DNA of 64,000 nt from Bradyrhizobium sp. SRS-191. GTDB taxonomy: Bacteria; Pseudomonadota; Alphaproteobacteria; Rhizobiales; Xanthobacteraceae. Shown piece after piece: positions 16,878-25,897 of the stretch. The notes below the pieces were generated by a model. It did not search any database and had not been told where the DNA came from. It saw nothing but the letters and a program-made list of their open reading frames with translations. The stretch lies in contig NZ_JANBVS010000015.1 of NCBI RefSeq assembly GCF_024586915.1, forward strand, positions 1 to 64,000. The letters are read 5' to 3'. Both the position numbers and the translations under genes were made by a program. Numbering within the stretch: position 1 is the stretch's first letter; each line of letters begins with the position of its first letter.

Positions 16878-17642
16878 TCAGGCCGGAACGTCGGCGAGTT
16901 TCTCGATCGCGCTCTTGCGCATGTCGCTCTGGACCTGCAGCATGTTGGCGACCTGGGTGTAGGCACGCATCACTTCGACCATCTTGCTCATCTCGCCGAC
17001 CGCGCTGACGTTCGACTTCTCGATGTAGCCCTGCTGGACGGTCGACTTGGTGTCCTGCTGCGGCGTGGCGCCGCCGACGGCGGAGTAGAGGTTGTTGCCC
17101 TGCTTCTGGGCGGCTTGCGGATCGGCGAAGTTCACGATGCGCAGCTTGCCGCGGATCGAGTCGGTGCGGTTGACGCCCTCGACCACGGTCACGGTGCCGT
17201 CGGGCGAGATGTTGATGTCGTGGTCGGTCGGCTGGAACACGATCGGGCCGCCGGTGCCGAGCACGGGGTCGCCGGCCGCGGTGACGAGCTGGCCGATATT
17301 GTTCATGTGCAGATTGCCGTCGCGGGTGTAGCGCTCGCCGGCGGCGGTTTGCACCGTCAGGAAGCCGTCGCCCGTGACGGCGACATCGAGCGCATTGCCG
17401 GTGCGCTCCATCGAGCCTTGCGTGAAGTCGCGGTAGGTGCCGCGGTCCTGGACGTAGGACACCTTGCGGGCGGCGCCCGGAAAATTGTCTTCGTGCGCGC
17501 CGGAGGAGAGATACTCCTCGAACAGCTGCTGATCGGCCTTGAAGCCGTTGGTGTTGACGTTGGCAACGTTGTTGGCAACGACGTCGAGTTGTCGCTCCAG
17601 CACCATCTGCCGCGACAATCCGATGAGAAGCGCATTCTCCAC
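16878..17642 (-). CDS. flgF: Flagellar proximal rod protein FlgF
   Basis: A 254-residue FlgF, a proximal rod subunit. It starts VENALLIGLSRQMVLERQLD, VVANNVANVNTNGFKADQ, the axial-protein N-terminus, and ends with NVSAVGEMSKMVEVMRAYTQ. The start is the GTG at 17642, preceded by AGAGGGGAG; the longer frame upstream adds residues that do not belong to the family. It is the first gene of flgFGAH and is divergent from fliL, with TTAA half-sites between them. Confidence 0.94.
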   Translation of the reverse strand: MENALLIGLSRQMVLERQLDVVANNVANVNTNGFKADQQLFEEYLSSGAHEDNFPGAARKVSYVQDRGTYRDFTQGSMERTGNALDVAVTGDGFLTVQTAAGERYTRDGNLHMNNIGQLVTAAGDPVLGTGGPIVFQPTDHDINISPDGTVTVVEGVNRTDSIRGKLRIVNFADPQAAQKQGNNLYSAVGGATPQQDTKSTVQQGYIEKSNVSAVGEMSKMVEVMRAYTQVANMLQVQSDMRKSAIEKLADVPA

Positions 17643-17901
17643 CGGTCGATCTCCCCTCTTAACGAATCCCGGTCGCGGCACCTCTCCCAAGGCGGTCTCG
17701 ATCGGGTCTTCTATGAACCGTTCAGCTCTCCCAAGCCGGCGGGTTCACAAGGGGTACAGCGAAAGCCGTGCCAACTCCGAAATGGTATGGATATCAACGG
17801 GTTGGATTTTTGCCGGGGTTCGAAACGCCCGGCAATAACGTCTCGCTAACCATAATTGCCCGGCAAGATTTTCCCACTCCCTTAACAAAAGAAAGCTTCC
17901 G

Positions 17902-17916
17902 TTAACCATTGTTACC
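17902..17916. promoter_or_regulatory. Near-match CtrA site between flgF and fliL
   Basis: TTAA at 17902-17905, seven bases, then TACC; one mismatch in the second half of TTAA-N7-TTAA. A further TTAAC half-site is at 17882. This is weaker evidence than at the three perfect sites. Confidence 0.3.
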
Positions 17917-18019
17917 GTAGCGTTCCCTCAACAAAGCGCAGATGCGCTGGGAGCGTTTGTTTCGCGTCATCAAGCTTTCTGGCGGCATCGGCTCGATTTT
18001 CCGGAAGGATCCGAAAGCT

Positions 18020-18514
18020 ATGGCCGAGAACGAAGCCGGAGCAGCCGAAGGCGAGGAGCAAGTCGGCTCGCCCAAGAGCAAGCTCAAGCTGATCATCATG
18101 ATCGTCGGTGCGCTGGCATTGCTCGGCATCGGCGGCGCGGCCTATTTCCTTTTCTTCAGCCACAAGAACGATGAGCATCACGCCGAGGCGGCGCCGGCGC
18201 CGAAGCCGCCGGCCTTCGTCGAGGTGCCGGACCTGCTGGTCAACCTGGTCGGCAATCCTGGCGACCGCGTGCAATATCTCAAGGTGAAGATCGTGCTGGA
18301 GGTGAAGGAGGAGAAGCAGGTCGAGACGATCAAGCCGACGCTGCCGCGCGTCACCGACATCTTCCAGACCTATCTGCGGGAGCTCCGGCCGAGCGATCTG
18401 AACGGTTCGGCGGGCCTGTTCAGGCTGAAGGAGGAGCTCACGAAGCGGGTCAACGTCGCGCTGGCGCCCAACCAGGTCAACGCGGTGTTGTTCAAGGAAA
18501 TCGTGATTCAGTAA
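18020..18514 (+). CDS. fliL: Flagellar basal body-associated protein FliL
   Basis: A 164-residue FliL. A single membrane helix (LIIMIVGALALLGIGGAAYF) follows a charged cytoplasmic N-terminus, and the periplasmic domain has FVEVPDLLVNLVG, YLKVKIVLEVKEEKQVETIK and the end NAVLFKEIVIQ. FliL surrounds the stator and supports motor torque. The ATG at 18020 (MAENEAG) has AAGGAT upstream; the longer frame from 17942 is not family-like. It begins the fliL-fliM-DUF6468-motE unit. Confidence 0.93.
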   Translation: MAENEAGAAEGEEQVGSPKSKLKLIIMIVGALALLGIGGAAYFLFFSHKNDEHHAEAAPAPKPPAFVEVPDLLVNLVGNPGDRVQYLKVKIVLEVKEEKQVETIKPTLPRVTDIFQTYLRELRPSDLNGSAGLFRLKEELTKRVNVALAPNQVNAVLFKEIVIQ

Positions 18515-18533
18515 GGCACGGACGCGCAAGATC

Positions 18534-19736
18534 ATGGCAGGCAACGATCAAGTCGACCAAGATGCGATAGCCGCGCAATGGGAGGCCTCGCTCGATTCGG
18601 AGGATCCCACAGAGGCCGCGGAAGCCGCAGCAGCCAACGAACTCACGGAATCGATGGCCCTGCAATGGGCTGCGATGGTCGAGGACGGCAGCCGCGATTT
18701 CGGCGCCACCAAGAACGGCGGCGAGCGGGTGCTGTCGCAGGAGGAGATCGACAATCTCCTCGGTTTCACCGCGGGCGAGGTCAATCTCGACGACCATTCC
18801 GGCATTCGCGCCATCATCGATTCGGCGATGGTGTCCTACGAGCGTCTGCCGATGCTCGAAATCGTCTTCGACCGCCTGGTGCGGCTGATGACGACCTCCT
18901 TGCGCAATTTCACCTCCGACAACGTCGAAGTCTCGCTCGACCGCATCACCTCGGTCCGCTTCGGCGACTACATGAATTCGATCCCGCTGCCGGCCGTGCT
19001 CAGCGTGTTCAAGGCTGAGGAGTGGGAGAATTTCGGCCTCGCCACCGTCGACTCGACGCTGATCTATTCGATCATCGACGTGCTGCTCGGCGGCCGCCGC
19101 GGCAACACCCAGCTGCGCGTCGAGGGCCGGCCCTACACGACGATCGAAACCAATCTCGTCAAGCGCCTGATCGAGGTGGTGCTGAGCGACGCCGAGCAGG
19201 CGTTCCGGCCGCTGTCGCCGGTGCGCTTCACCATCGACCGGCTCGAGACCAATCCGCGGTTCGCCGCGATCAGCCGGCCCGCCAATGCCGCGATCCTGGT
19301 GAAACTCCGGATCGACATGGAAGACCGCGGCGGCAATATCGAGCTGTTGCTGCCCTATGCGACGATCGAGCCGATCCGGCCGGTCCTGTTGCAGATGTTC
19401 ATGGGCGAGAAGTTCGGCCGCGATCCCGTCTGGGAAGGCCACTTCGCCACCGAGATCGCGCAGGCCGAGATCGCCGTCGACGCGGTGTTGTACGAGGCCG
19501 ACGTGCCGTTGAAGCAGCTGATGAAGCTGAAGGTCGGCGACACGCTGCCGCTCGATATCCGTCCCGATGCGCTGGTCGCGGTCCGCTGCGGCAGCACGAT
19601 GCTGACGGAAGGGCGGATGGGCCGGGTCGGCGACCGCGTCGCGATCCGTGTCACCAAGAATTTGCGCAAGCCGAATACGACGCTTGCGATGTTTGAAGGC
19701 GCCGAAGGCCAGAACAAGTTGATGGAGGCCCAATGA
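18534..19736 (+). CDS. fliM: Flagellar motor switch protein FliM
   Basis: A 400-residue FliM, the C-ring protein that binds CheY-P. Residues 1-60 are an acidic, Ala-rich extension not found in enteric FliM. The core starts with VLSQEEIDNLLGF and DHSGIRAIIDSAMVSYERLP, and continues with the CheC-like middle domain (SIPLPAVLSVFKAEEW, LIYSIIDVLLGGRRG). The C-terminal SpoA domain holds LKVGDTLPLDIRPDALVAVR. It follows fliL by 19 bases, and its stop overlaps the start of the next gene (ATGA). fliG and fliN are not in this window. Confidence 0.96.
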   Translation: MAGNDQVDQDAIAAQWEASLDSEDPTEAAEAAAANELTESMALQWAAMVEDGSRDFGATKNGGERVLSQEEIDNLLGFTAGEVNLDDHSGIRAIIDSAMVSYERLPMLEIVFDRLVRLMTTSLRNFTSDNVEVSLDRITSVRFGDYMNSIPLPAVLSVFKAEEWENFGLATVDSTLIYSIIDVLLGGRRGNTQLRVEGRPYTTIETNLVKRLIEVVLSDAEQAFRPLSPVRFTIDRLETNPRFAAISRPANAAILVKLRIDMEDRGGNIELLLPYATIEPIRPVLLQMFMGEKFGRDPVWEGHFATEIAQAEIAVDAVLYEADVPLKQLMKLKVGDTLPLDIRPDALVAVRCGSTMLTEGRMGRVGDRVAIRVTKNLRKPNTTLAMFEGAEGQNKLMEAQ

Positions 19737-20218
19737 ACCACTCCCTCGGATTGATCATCGAAAGCCTGGTGGCGGTCCTTCTGGTGCTGACCATCGGCTA
19801 CTGCATGCTGCTGAACTCGAGGCTGAAGCGGCTGAAGGCGGACGAGCATTCGCTGAAAGCCGTGATCGCCGAGCTGATCACCGCGACCGAGATCGCCGAG
19901 CGCGCGATCGGCGGGCTGAAGCTCGCGGTGCGCGACGTCAACGACAATCTCGGCAATCAGCTCGCCGCCGCGACGCAGATGTCGGACCAGCTGCGCAAGC
20001 AGCTCGCCGAGAGCGACGGCGTGGTCCGCCGTCTGTCGCGCATCGCCAGCGCCGCCCGCCCGATCACCGCGCCCGAGGCCGCCTCCGAGCCGGTCGCCGC
20101 GCCCGCGCCGGTGCCGGCGATCACGACCGAGCCGGTACGCGTCTCCGGCGCCAAGGCGGTTGCCGCCGCGGCGCAGGCATTCTCTGAACGTCGAAGGACC
20201 GGTGGCCTCGCCGCATGA
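19733..20218 (+). CDS. DUF6468 flagellar-cluster protein
   Basis: A 161-residue protein with one N-terminal membrane helix (LIIESLVAVLLVLTIGYCML), a following charged helix with a coiled-coil look (RLKRLKADEHSLKAVIAELI to about residue 105), and an Ala/Pro-rich tail. It matches the DUF6468 family, which occurs in alphaproteobacterial flagellar clusters between fliM and the motE-like gene. The function is not established. Its start and stop both overlap neighbours by four bases (ATGA), indicating tight translational coupling with fliM and motE. Confidence 0.82.
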   Translation: MNHSLGLIIESLVAVLLVLTIGYCMLLNSRLKRLKADEHSLKAVIAELITATEIAERAIGGLKLAVRDVNDNLGNQLAAATQMSDQLRKQLAESDGVVRRLSRIASAARPITAPEAASEPVAAPAPVPAITTEPVRVSGAKAVAAAAQAFSERRRTGGLAA

Positions 20219-20985
20219 ATGCGTTCCGTAACATCCGCGTCATTCCCGTCGTCCTGATCGCGGTGGCTTGCCTCGCGGTCCTGAAGGTGGCTGGCCTCGT
20301 CATCGATGGCGGCTACGTGTTCGACTATGACCCGCAAGCCTCGAAGCGGTCCTGGGCTCAGGAGAACCTGGGTTATCCGGGCCGCGAGGACAATGACATC
20401 ATCACCGGTTCGACCCACGGCGCTCCGAAGGAGAAGAAGGAGGAGGCGCCCAAGCCCGCCGCTCCCGACACCAAGCCCGACGGCGTCGTGATCAAGCCTG
20501 AGGAGAACCAGCAGCAGGTCTCGCCGGCGGAGAAGGCGATCCTCGAGCGATTGCAGTCGCGCCGGCAGGAGCTCGAATCGCGCCAGCGCGAGATCGACAT
20601 CCGCGAGAGCCTGTTGCGCGCCGCTGAGCAGCGCATCCAGTCCAAGACCGAGGAGATGAAGGCGATCGAGAGCCGCATCTCCGGTGCGCAGGCCGCCAAG
20701 ACTGAGGCCGACAACGCCCGCTTCAAGAGCATCGTCACGATGTACGAGGGCATGAAGCCGAAGGACGCCGCCAAGGTGTTCGACCGGCTCGACATGTCCG
20801 TGCTGATCGAGATCGCCTCGCAGATCGCGCCCCGCAAGATGTCGGACATCCTCGGCCTGATGACGCCGGAGGCGGCCGAGCGGCTCACCGTCGAGCTCGC
20901 CCGCCGGGCCGGCGCCGACAAGCCGGAGGCGAGCGCCGAGCTGCCGAAGATCGAAGGCAAGATCGTGCCCGTGAGAAGCAATTGA
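20215..20985 (+). CDS. motE: MotE-like flagellar protein (MgtE_N domain)
   Basis: A 256-residue protein with a signal or anchor helix at residues 8-28, an acidic/Pro-rich linker, a long coiled coil (about residues 100-160, ILERLQSRRQELESRQREID), and a C-terminal MgtE_N-like domain (VTMYEGMKPKDAAKVFDRLD, EIASQIAPRKMSDILGLMTP). In Sinorhizobium MotE is a periplasmic chaperone that stabilises MotC. The domain order and place after fliM/DUF6468 support the call. MotC itself is not obvious here, although the large TPR protein that follows is a possible functional counterpart. Confidence 0.82.
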   Translation: MNAFRNIRVIPVVLIAVACLAVLKVAGLVIDGGYVFDYDPQASKRSWAQENLGYPGREDNDIITGSTHGAPKEKKEEAPKPAAPDTKPDGVVIKPEENQQQVSPAEKAILERLQSRRQELESRQREIDIRESLLRAAEQRIQSKTEEMKAIESRISGAQAAKTEADNARFKSIVTMYEGMKPKDAAKVFDRLDMSVLIEIASQIAPRKMSDILGLMTPEAAERLTVELARRAGADKPEASAELPKIEGKIVPVRSN

Positions 20986-20994
20986 GCCGCATGT

Positions 20995-21009
20995 TTAATG
21001 CGCCCTTAA
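20995..21009 (+). promoter_or_regulatory. Putative CtrA binding site upstream of TPR gene
   Basis: TTAA (20995-20998), seven bases, TTAA (21006-21009): a complete TTAA-N7-TTAA match, 81 bases before the likely start of the TPR protein. Confidence 0.45.
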
Positions 21010-21089
21010 ACGCCGAATCCTAAACTTCCGGCGTGGCGGGGCAGGCGTATCCGTCAGTCCTGCGGATGTCGAACTGGAAGCTTGTGACC

Positions 21090-24000
21090 ATGGCGCGCAC
21101 GTCTCCCCTCGGATTGCGGTCGAAGGCCCGTGCGCGCGTGCGCGCCGGCCTCGCTTTGCTGTCGGCGATCGTCATTGGTCTCGTGCTGTCGACGGTCGCT
21201 GCCAGTGCGGCGCCGGTTCCCGGCGAGGCCAGCCTGTCGGCCCAGAACGGCTATGCGCGGCTGGTCTTGAAGTTCGCCGAGGACGTGAGCGCCGACGTCA
21301 CGACCGCAGGCTCGATCCTGCTGATCCGCTTCGATCGTCCCGCCAGCGTTCCGATCGACCGCTGGGTCGATGCGGCGCCCGACTACATCTCCTCGGCGCG
21401 CGGCGATCCCGACGGCTCGGCGCTGCGGCTGTCGCTGTCGCGCAAGGTGCGCGTCAACACCATGACCGCGGGCGAGCGCGTCTTCATCGATCTCTTGCCG
21501 GACAGCTGGACCGGAGCGCCGCCGCCGCTGCCGGCCGAGGTCGTGCGCGAGCTCGCCGAGCGTGCCCGAGCGGCCGAGAAGGCGCTGCGGCTGCAGCGCG
21601 CCGAGGCGGAATCGAAGAAGCGGCCGCCGATCCGCGTCCGCGCCCTGGTGCAGCCGACCTTCGTGCGCTTCGTGTTCGAGATCCCGGACGGCGTCGGCAT
21701 CTCCTCGGTCATGAACGACCAGAAGATGTCGCTGTTCTTCTCGGCGCCGCTCAGCTTCGATCTCGCCGACGCCAAGATCGTGTCGCCGCCGAACGTCGCC
21801 GCGATCAACCAGCGCATCGACGGCACCAAGACCGTGCTCGAGATCGGCCTGATCGGCGAGGTCGACGTCCACGCCTTCCGCGAGGACAAGAACTACAACA
21901 TCGACATCGCTTATCAGCAGCCCGACAAGAAGGTCGCGGCGGTCTCTTCCGATACGCTGCCCGGCGCCAAGGCGGCCGCCGCCGAGAAGCCCAATGGCGA
22001 GAAGCCGAACGGCGAAAAGCCCAAGGCCGCGGCGCAGCCTGAGATCGTCCAGCCGACCTCCGAGACCATTGCCAAGGAGATGAAGGCGGAGGCCAAGCCC
22101 GCGATCGCAGCGCCAGCGACCGAGCCCGCAGCCGAGCCCAAAGCGGATGCCGCGCCCGAGATGGCCAAAGCCGAGCCCGCCAAAGCTGAGCCCATGAAGG
22201 CCGAGGCTGCGAAGACCGAGATGGCCAAGGCAGAGACGGCCATGCCCGAGGCCATGAAGCCCGAGCCGGCCAAACCTGAAGCAGCCAAGCCCGAAGCCAA
22301 GCCTGAAGCAGCCAAGCCTGAAGCCAAGTCCGACTCCAAGCCGGAAGCCGCCAAGCCGGCGGAGAAGCCCGCCGAGAAGGCGGCGAATGGCGCCGCAACG
22401 CTGGAGGCGCTGCGTGACAGCGAGGGCCTGCGGCTCACCTTCGGCTTCGGCCAGGTCACGCCGGCAGCGCTGTTCCGCCGCGGCGACACGGTGTGGATGG
22501 TGTTCGATTCGACCAAGCCTGTCGACGTCGAGCCGATCCGCGCCAAGGGCGGCGCCATCATCGGCGAGGTCAACCGGATGCCGCTCGACAAGGGCCAGGC
22601 GATCCGCATCCGCCTCAACCGGCCGCAGATGCATTCGCTCGGCAGCGACGACGGCGGCCGCAGCTGGACCTTGTCGTTCGCCGACAAGGGCCTGACCAGT
22701 CAGCAGCCGCTGATGGTGATGCGCAACGTCACCGATCCCGCGCTCGCCAATGTGATGATCCCGCTCGCCAACCCCGGGGCCGGGATGCTGCACCGGCTGA
22801 CCGATCCCGACGCCGGCGACACGCTGCTGGTCGTCACGGCGCCGCCGCCGATCCGGGGCTTCATCAAGCGCCAGGACTTCGTCGATCTGTCGCTGCTCGA
22901 TTCGATTCACGGCATCGCGGTGCGTCCGAACTCGGACGACGTCGCCGTCGAGATCGCCCCCGACAAGGTGATCCTGGGCCGGCCGGGCGGTCTGACGCTG
23001 TCCTCCATCGGCTTCTCGCCGGAGCGGGCGCCGACCGCGGTCAGGCCGATGTTCGACATCGACGAGTGGCAGCAGAACCAGACCCAGCCCTTCGTGCCGC
23101 GCCAGGATCTGCTGATCAAGGCGGCGGCAAGCGCCGAGCCGGAGCGGCGCGCCCAGGCGCGGCTGGCGCTGGCGCGCTTCTACATGGCGCGCGGCATGTA
23201 TCCGGAGGCGCGCGGCATCACCAATCTGATGATCTCGGACGACGATCCGCGTACCGACGAGACCGCGATGCTGATGATCCATGCGGTCGCCAGCATCCTG
23301 ATGGGACGTCCGGATCAGGGCCTCAAGGATCTCGCCACCTCCTCGATCGGCAACAATTTCGACTCGCAGATGTGGAAGGGCCTCGCCTTTGCGCGGCAGG
23401 GCAAGTTCGCCGACGCCCGCGAGAAGCTGAAGAATGTCGAGTTCGCGATCGCCTCGCTGCCGCTCGACCTGCAGCGGGTCGTGATCGCGGATGCGATGAA
23501 GTCGGCGCTCGAGATCAAGGATTTTGCCGGCGCCGCCAAGCGCCGCGCCGAGCTCGACGTGATCGGCGTGTCCGCGGACATGAAGCCCGACGTGGCCGTG
23601 CTGCGCGGCCGGCTCGCCGAGGCGATGGCGCAGGAGAAGGATGCGCTCGACGAGTATCGCGTCGCCGTCAACTCCAACGATCGCATGGCCGCGGCCGAGG
23701 CCAAGCTGTTCGAGATCAAGCTCTTGCAGAAGCGCGGCGAGATCAAGCCGGCGGATGCGCTGAAGGAGCTCGAGACCCTGCAGGCGACCTGGCGCGGCGA
23801 CGCCATCGAGGTCCAGACGCTGCAAATGATGGCGCAGGCCTACGAAGAAGCCGGGCGCTATGCGGATTCGCTCGAAGCGGCGCGCCAGGCCACGCGGCTG
23901 ATGCCGAACTCCGACATGGCGCGCCAGGCCCAGGACGCGGCGCAGCGGCTGTTCTCGCAGCTGTTCCTGAGCGGCAAGGCGGACGAGCTGCCGCCGGTCG

Positions 24001-24842
24001 ACGCGCTCAGCATCTTCTACGGCTTTCGCGAGCTGACCCCGATCGGCCGGCGCGGTGACGAGATGATCCGCAAGCTGGCCGACCGTCTCGTCGGCATCGA
24101 CCTGCTCGACCAGGCCGCCGAGCTCCTCCAATACCAGGTCGACCACCGTCTCGAAGGCGCCGCGCGCGCCCAGGTCGCCGCGCGCCTCGCGATGGTCTAC
24201 CTCACCAACCGCAAGCCCGACCGCGCGCTGGAAGCGCTGCGCACCACCCGCATTGCCGATCTCTCCGGCGAGCTGCGCCAGCAGCGCCTGCTGCTCGAGG
24301 CCCGCGCCAACAGCGACATCGGCCGCCACGATCTCGGCCTCGACATCATCACCAATGTCGCCGGCCGCGAGGCGATCCGGCTGCGCTCGGACATCTACTG
24401 GGCGTCGCGGCGCTGGCGCGAGTCGTCCGAGCAGATCGAGCTGTATTACGGCGACCGCTGGCGCGATTTCCGCCCGCTCAATCCGGCCGAGCGCGGCGAC
24501 ATCCTGCGCGCCGTCGTCGGCTATGCGCTGGCGGACGATGCCATCGGCCTGGCGCGCTTCCGCGAGAAATATGCACCGTTGATGACCGGCGAGGCCGACA
24601 AGCTCGCCTTCGACGTCGCCAGCAAGCCGGCCAGCGGCTCCAGCGCCGAGTTCGCCCAGATCGCCAAGATGGCGGCGGGTGTCGACACGCTCGACGGCTT
24701 CCTGCGCGACATGCGCGCGCGCTTCCCCGATGCGACCGGCAAGGGACCGGACGCCGGCAAGGATGCCGCCAGGGCCCCGTCGGAAGCGACCGGCACCTTG
24801 CCGCGCATCCAGGGCGTCAAGCAGGCGATCGCGGGCCGCTGA
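21090..24842 (+). CDS. Large TPR protein of the flagellar cluster
   Basis: A 1,250-residue exported protein. A signal peptide (RAGLALLSAIVIGLVLSTVA, ending ASAAP) is followed by AMIN-like beta segments (ARLVLKFAEDVSADV, IRFDRPASVPIDRW). About residues 300-440 are a low-complexity Lys/Pro/Glu/Ala tract with many KPEAAKPE-type units. Two more beta-rich parts follow, and the C-terminal half is helical with TPR-like pairs (AQARLALARFYMARGMYPEA, YEEAGRYADSLEAARQATRL, ALEALRTTRIADLSGELRQQ). Similar proteins occur beside motE in Bradyrhizobium flagellar clusters; a periplasmic motor scaffold is plausible but unproven. The ATG at 21090 is preferred because the signal peptide then starts correctly; 21066 is possible. 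Confidence 0.8.
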   Translation: MARTSPLGLRSKARARVRAGLALLSAIVIGLVLSTVAASAAPVPGEASLSAQNGYARLVLKFAEDVSADVTTAGSILLIRFDRPASVPIDRWVDAAPDYISSARGDPDGSALRLSLSRKVRVNTMTAGERVFIDLLPDSWTGAPPPLPAEVVRELAERARAAEKALRLQRAEAESKKRPPIRVRALVQPTFVRFVFEIPDGVGISSVMNDQKMSLFFSAPLSFDLADAKIVSPPNVAAINQRIDGTKTVLEIGLIGEVDVHAFREDKNYNIDIAYQQPDKKVAAVSSDTLPGAKAAAAEKPNGEKPNGEKPKAAAQPEIVQPTSETIAKEMKAEAKPAIAAPATEPAAEPKADAAPEMAKAEPAKAEPMKAEAAKTEMAKAETAMPEAMKPEPAKPEAAKPEAKPEAAKPEAKSDSKPEAAKPAEKPAEKAANGAATLEALRDSEGLRLTFGFGQVTPAALFRRGDTVWMVFDSTKPVDVEPIRAKGGAIIGEVNRMPLDKGQAIRIRLNRPQMHSLGSDDGGRSWTLSFADKGLTSQQPLMVMRNVTDPALANVMIPLANPGAGMLHRLTDPDAGDTLLVVTAPPPIRGFIKRQDFVDLSLLDSIHGIAVRPNSDDVAVEIAPDKVILGRPGGLTLSSIGFSPERAPTAVRPMFDIDEWQQNQTQPFVPRQDLLIKAAASAEPERRAQARLALARFYMARGMYPEARGITNLMISDDDPRTDETAMLMIHAVASILMGRPDQGLKDLATSSIGNNFDSQMWKGLAFARQGKFADAREKLKNVEFAIASLPLDLQRVVIADAMKSALEIKDFAGAAKRRAELDVIGVSADMKPDVAVLRGRLAEAMAQEKDALDEYRVAVNSNDRMAAAEAKLFEIKLLQKRGEIKPADALKELETLQATWRGDAIEVQTLQMMAQAYEEAGRYADSLEAARQATRLMPNSDMARQAQDAAQRLFSQLFLSGKADELPPVDALSIFYGFRELTPIGRRGDEMIRKLADRLVGIDLLDQAAELLQYQVDHRLEGAARAQVAARLAMVYLTNRKPDRALEALRTTRIADLSGELRQQRLLLEARANSDIGRHDLGLDIITNVAGREAIRLRSDIYWASRRWRESSEQIELYYGDRWRDFRPLNPAERGDILRAVVGYALADDAIGLARFREKYAPLMTGEADKLAFDVASKPASGSSAEFAQIAKMAAGVDTLDGFLRDMRARFPDATGKGPDAGKDAARAPSEATGTLPRIQGVKQAIAGR

Positions 24843-24915
24843 GCGCAGCGGAGAGCTGATCAGACGGCGAACTTCGGTCGATGCCTTGAACGTCGAGCGA
24901 ACTACTTCTCCTCTC

Positions 24916-25012
24916 CCTGAGGAATTCGCCGCAGGCGGGCGTCTCGAAGGGCGAGGCCTCGGCCAGGGCCTCATGGTTCGAGACGCGCCTGCGGCGGTCC
25001 TCGCCATGAGGA
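24916..25012. repeat. Palindromic intergenic repeat between TPR gene and fliP
   Basis: About 97 bases beginning CCTGAGGAATTCGCCGCAGG, with CGTCTCGAAGG in the middle, GGCCTCATGGTTCGAGACGC, and ending CCTCGCCATGAGG. The two halves are partly complementary (GAGACGC..., CGTCTCG...; GCCGCAGGCG, CGCCTGCGGC). It matches my memory of a repeat common in Rhizobiales (CCTCATCCTGAGGA...CATGAGG). It fills the convergent gap after the TPR gene and fliP. Confidence 0.75.
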
Positions 25013-25141
25013 GTTGGCACCCAAGGGGGTCCTGCACACGGACCATGAGCACGCCGAGAGGCGTGTTGATGGAGGGGGAAAGAGCGAGGCCAGCTTTGTC
25101 CGGACGCTTGCCTTGTCGCGATGCGACTGGTTGCGTCCGCC

Positions 25142-25897
25142 TTATCCCCCGTAGCTCTGCACCAGGCTTCCCGCCACCAGCGACCAGCCGTCGACCAGGA
25201 CGAAGAAGATCAGCTTGAACGGCAGCGACACCACCACGGGCGGCAGCATCATCATGCCCATCGACATCAGCACCGAGGCGACGACGAGGTCGATGATCAG
25301 GAACGGCAGGAACAGCAGGAAGCCGATCTCGAAGGCGCGCTTGAGCTCGGAGATCATGAAGGCCGGCACCAGGATGCGCAGCGACAGGTCATCCGGCGTT
25401 GCCGGCGGCGCCTCGCCGGAGAGGTCCACGAACAGCTTGAGGTCCTTCTCGCGGACGTTCTTCTGCATGAAGCCGCGCAGCGGCACCGAGGCGCGCTGGA
25501 GCGCGTCCTCGACGGTGATCTGGTTCTCGATCAGCGGCCGGATGCCGTCATCATAGGACTTCTGCAGCACCGGGCCCATCACGAAGGCGGTCAGGAACAT
25601 CGCCAGCGCGATGATGACCGTGTTGGGCGGCGCAGTCGCTGTGCCCATCGCCGTGCGCAGCAGCGACAGCACCACCACGATGCGCGTGAACGACGTCATC
25701 ATGATCAGGATCGACGGTGCGATCGACAGCACCGTCAGCAGCGCGATCAGCTGGATCGCGCGCTCGGTCACGCCGCCACCGCCGGCACCGCCGAGATTGA
25801 TACTGATGTCCTGCGCAGCCGCGCTCCCCGCGAACGCACCGGCGGCAATCAGGACAGCAATGAAGACAACTCTACGCGGGAGGCTGCGCGATCTCAC
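25142..25897 (-). CDS. fliP: Flagellar export gate protein FliP
   Basis: A 251-residue FliP, a core subunit of the FliPQR export gate. A cleavable signal sequence (VVFIAVLIAAGAFAGSAAAQ) is followed by TM segments with family signatures: LLTVLSIAPSILIMMTSFTR, IVVVLSLLRTAMGT, PPNTVIIALAMFLTAFVMGP, then PAFMISELKRAFEIGFLLFL and MSMGMMMLPPVVVSLPFKLI near the end. The start overlaps the fliO stop by four bases, so both are one operon. It converges on the TPR gene with a repeat between. Confidence 0.97.
   Translation of the reverse strand: MRSRSLPRRVVFIAVLIAAGAFAGSAAAQDISINLGGAGGGGVTERAIQLIALLTVLSIAPSILIMMTSFTRIVVVLSLLRTAMGTATAPPNTVIIALAMFLTAFVMGPVLQKSYDDGIRPLIENQITVEDALQRASVPLRGFMQKNVREKDLKLFVDLSGEAPPATPDDLSLRILVPAFMISELKRAFEIGFLLFLPFLIIDLVVASVLMSMGMMMLPPVVVSLPFKLIFFVLVDGWSLVAGSLVQSYGG

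Noticed and set aside
18492..19733. Minus-strand frame of 413 codons opposite fliM
   Set aside because: fliM is unmistakable on the plus strand; the mirror frame has no domain.
21054..25052. A 1,332-codon open frame antisense to the TPR gene
   Set aside because: It mirrors the TPR gene, is Arg/Gly/Leu/Asp-rich, and crosses the palindromic repeat. A shadow frame.
24843..25141. Gene between the TPR protein and fliP
   Set aside because: The open frames there are formed by the palindromic repeat; no start signal or domain.
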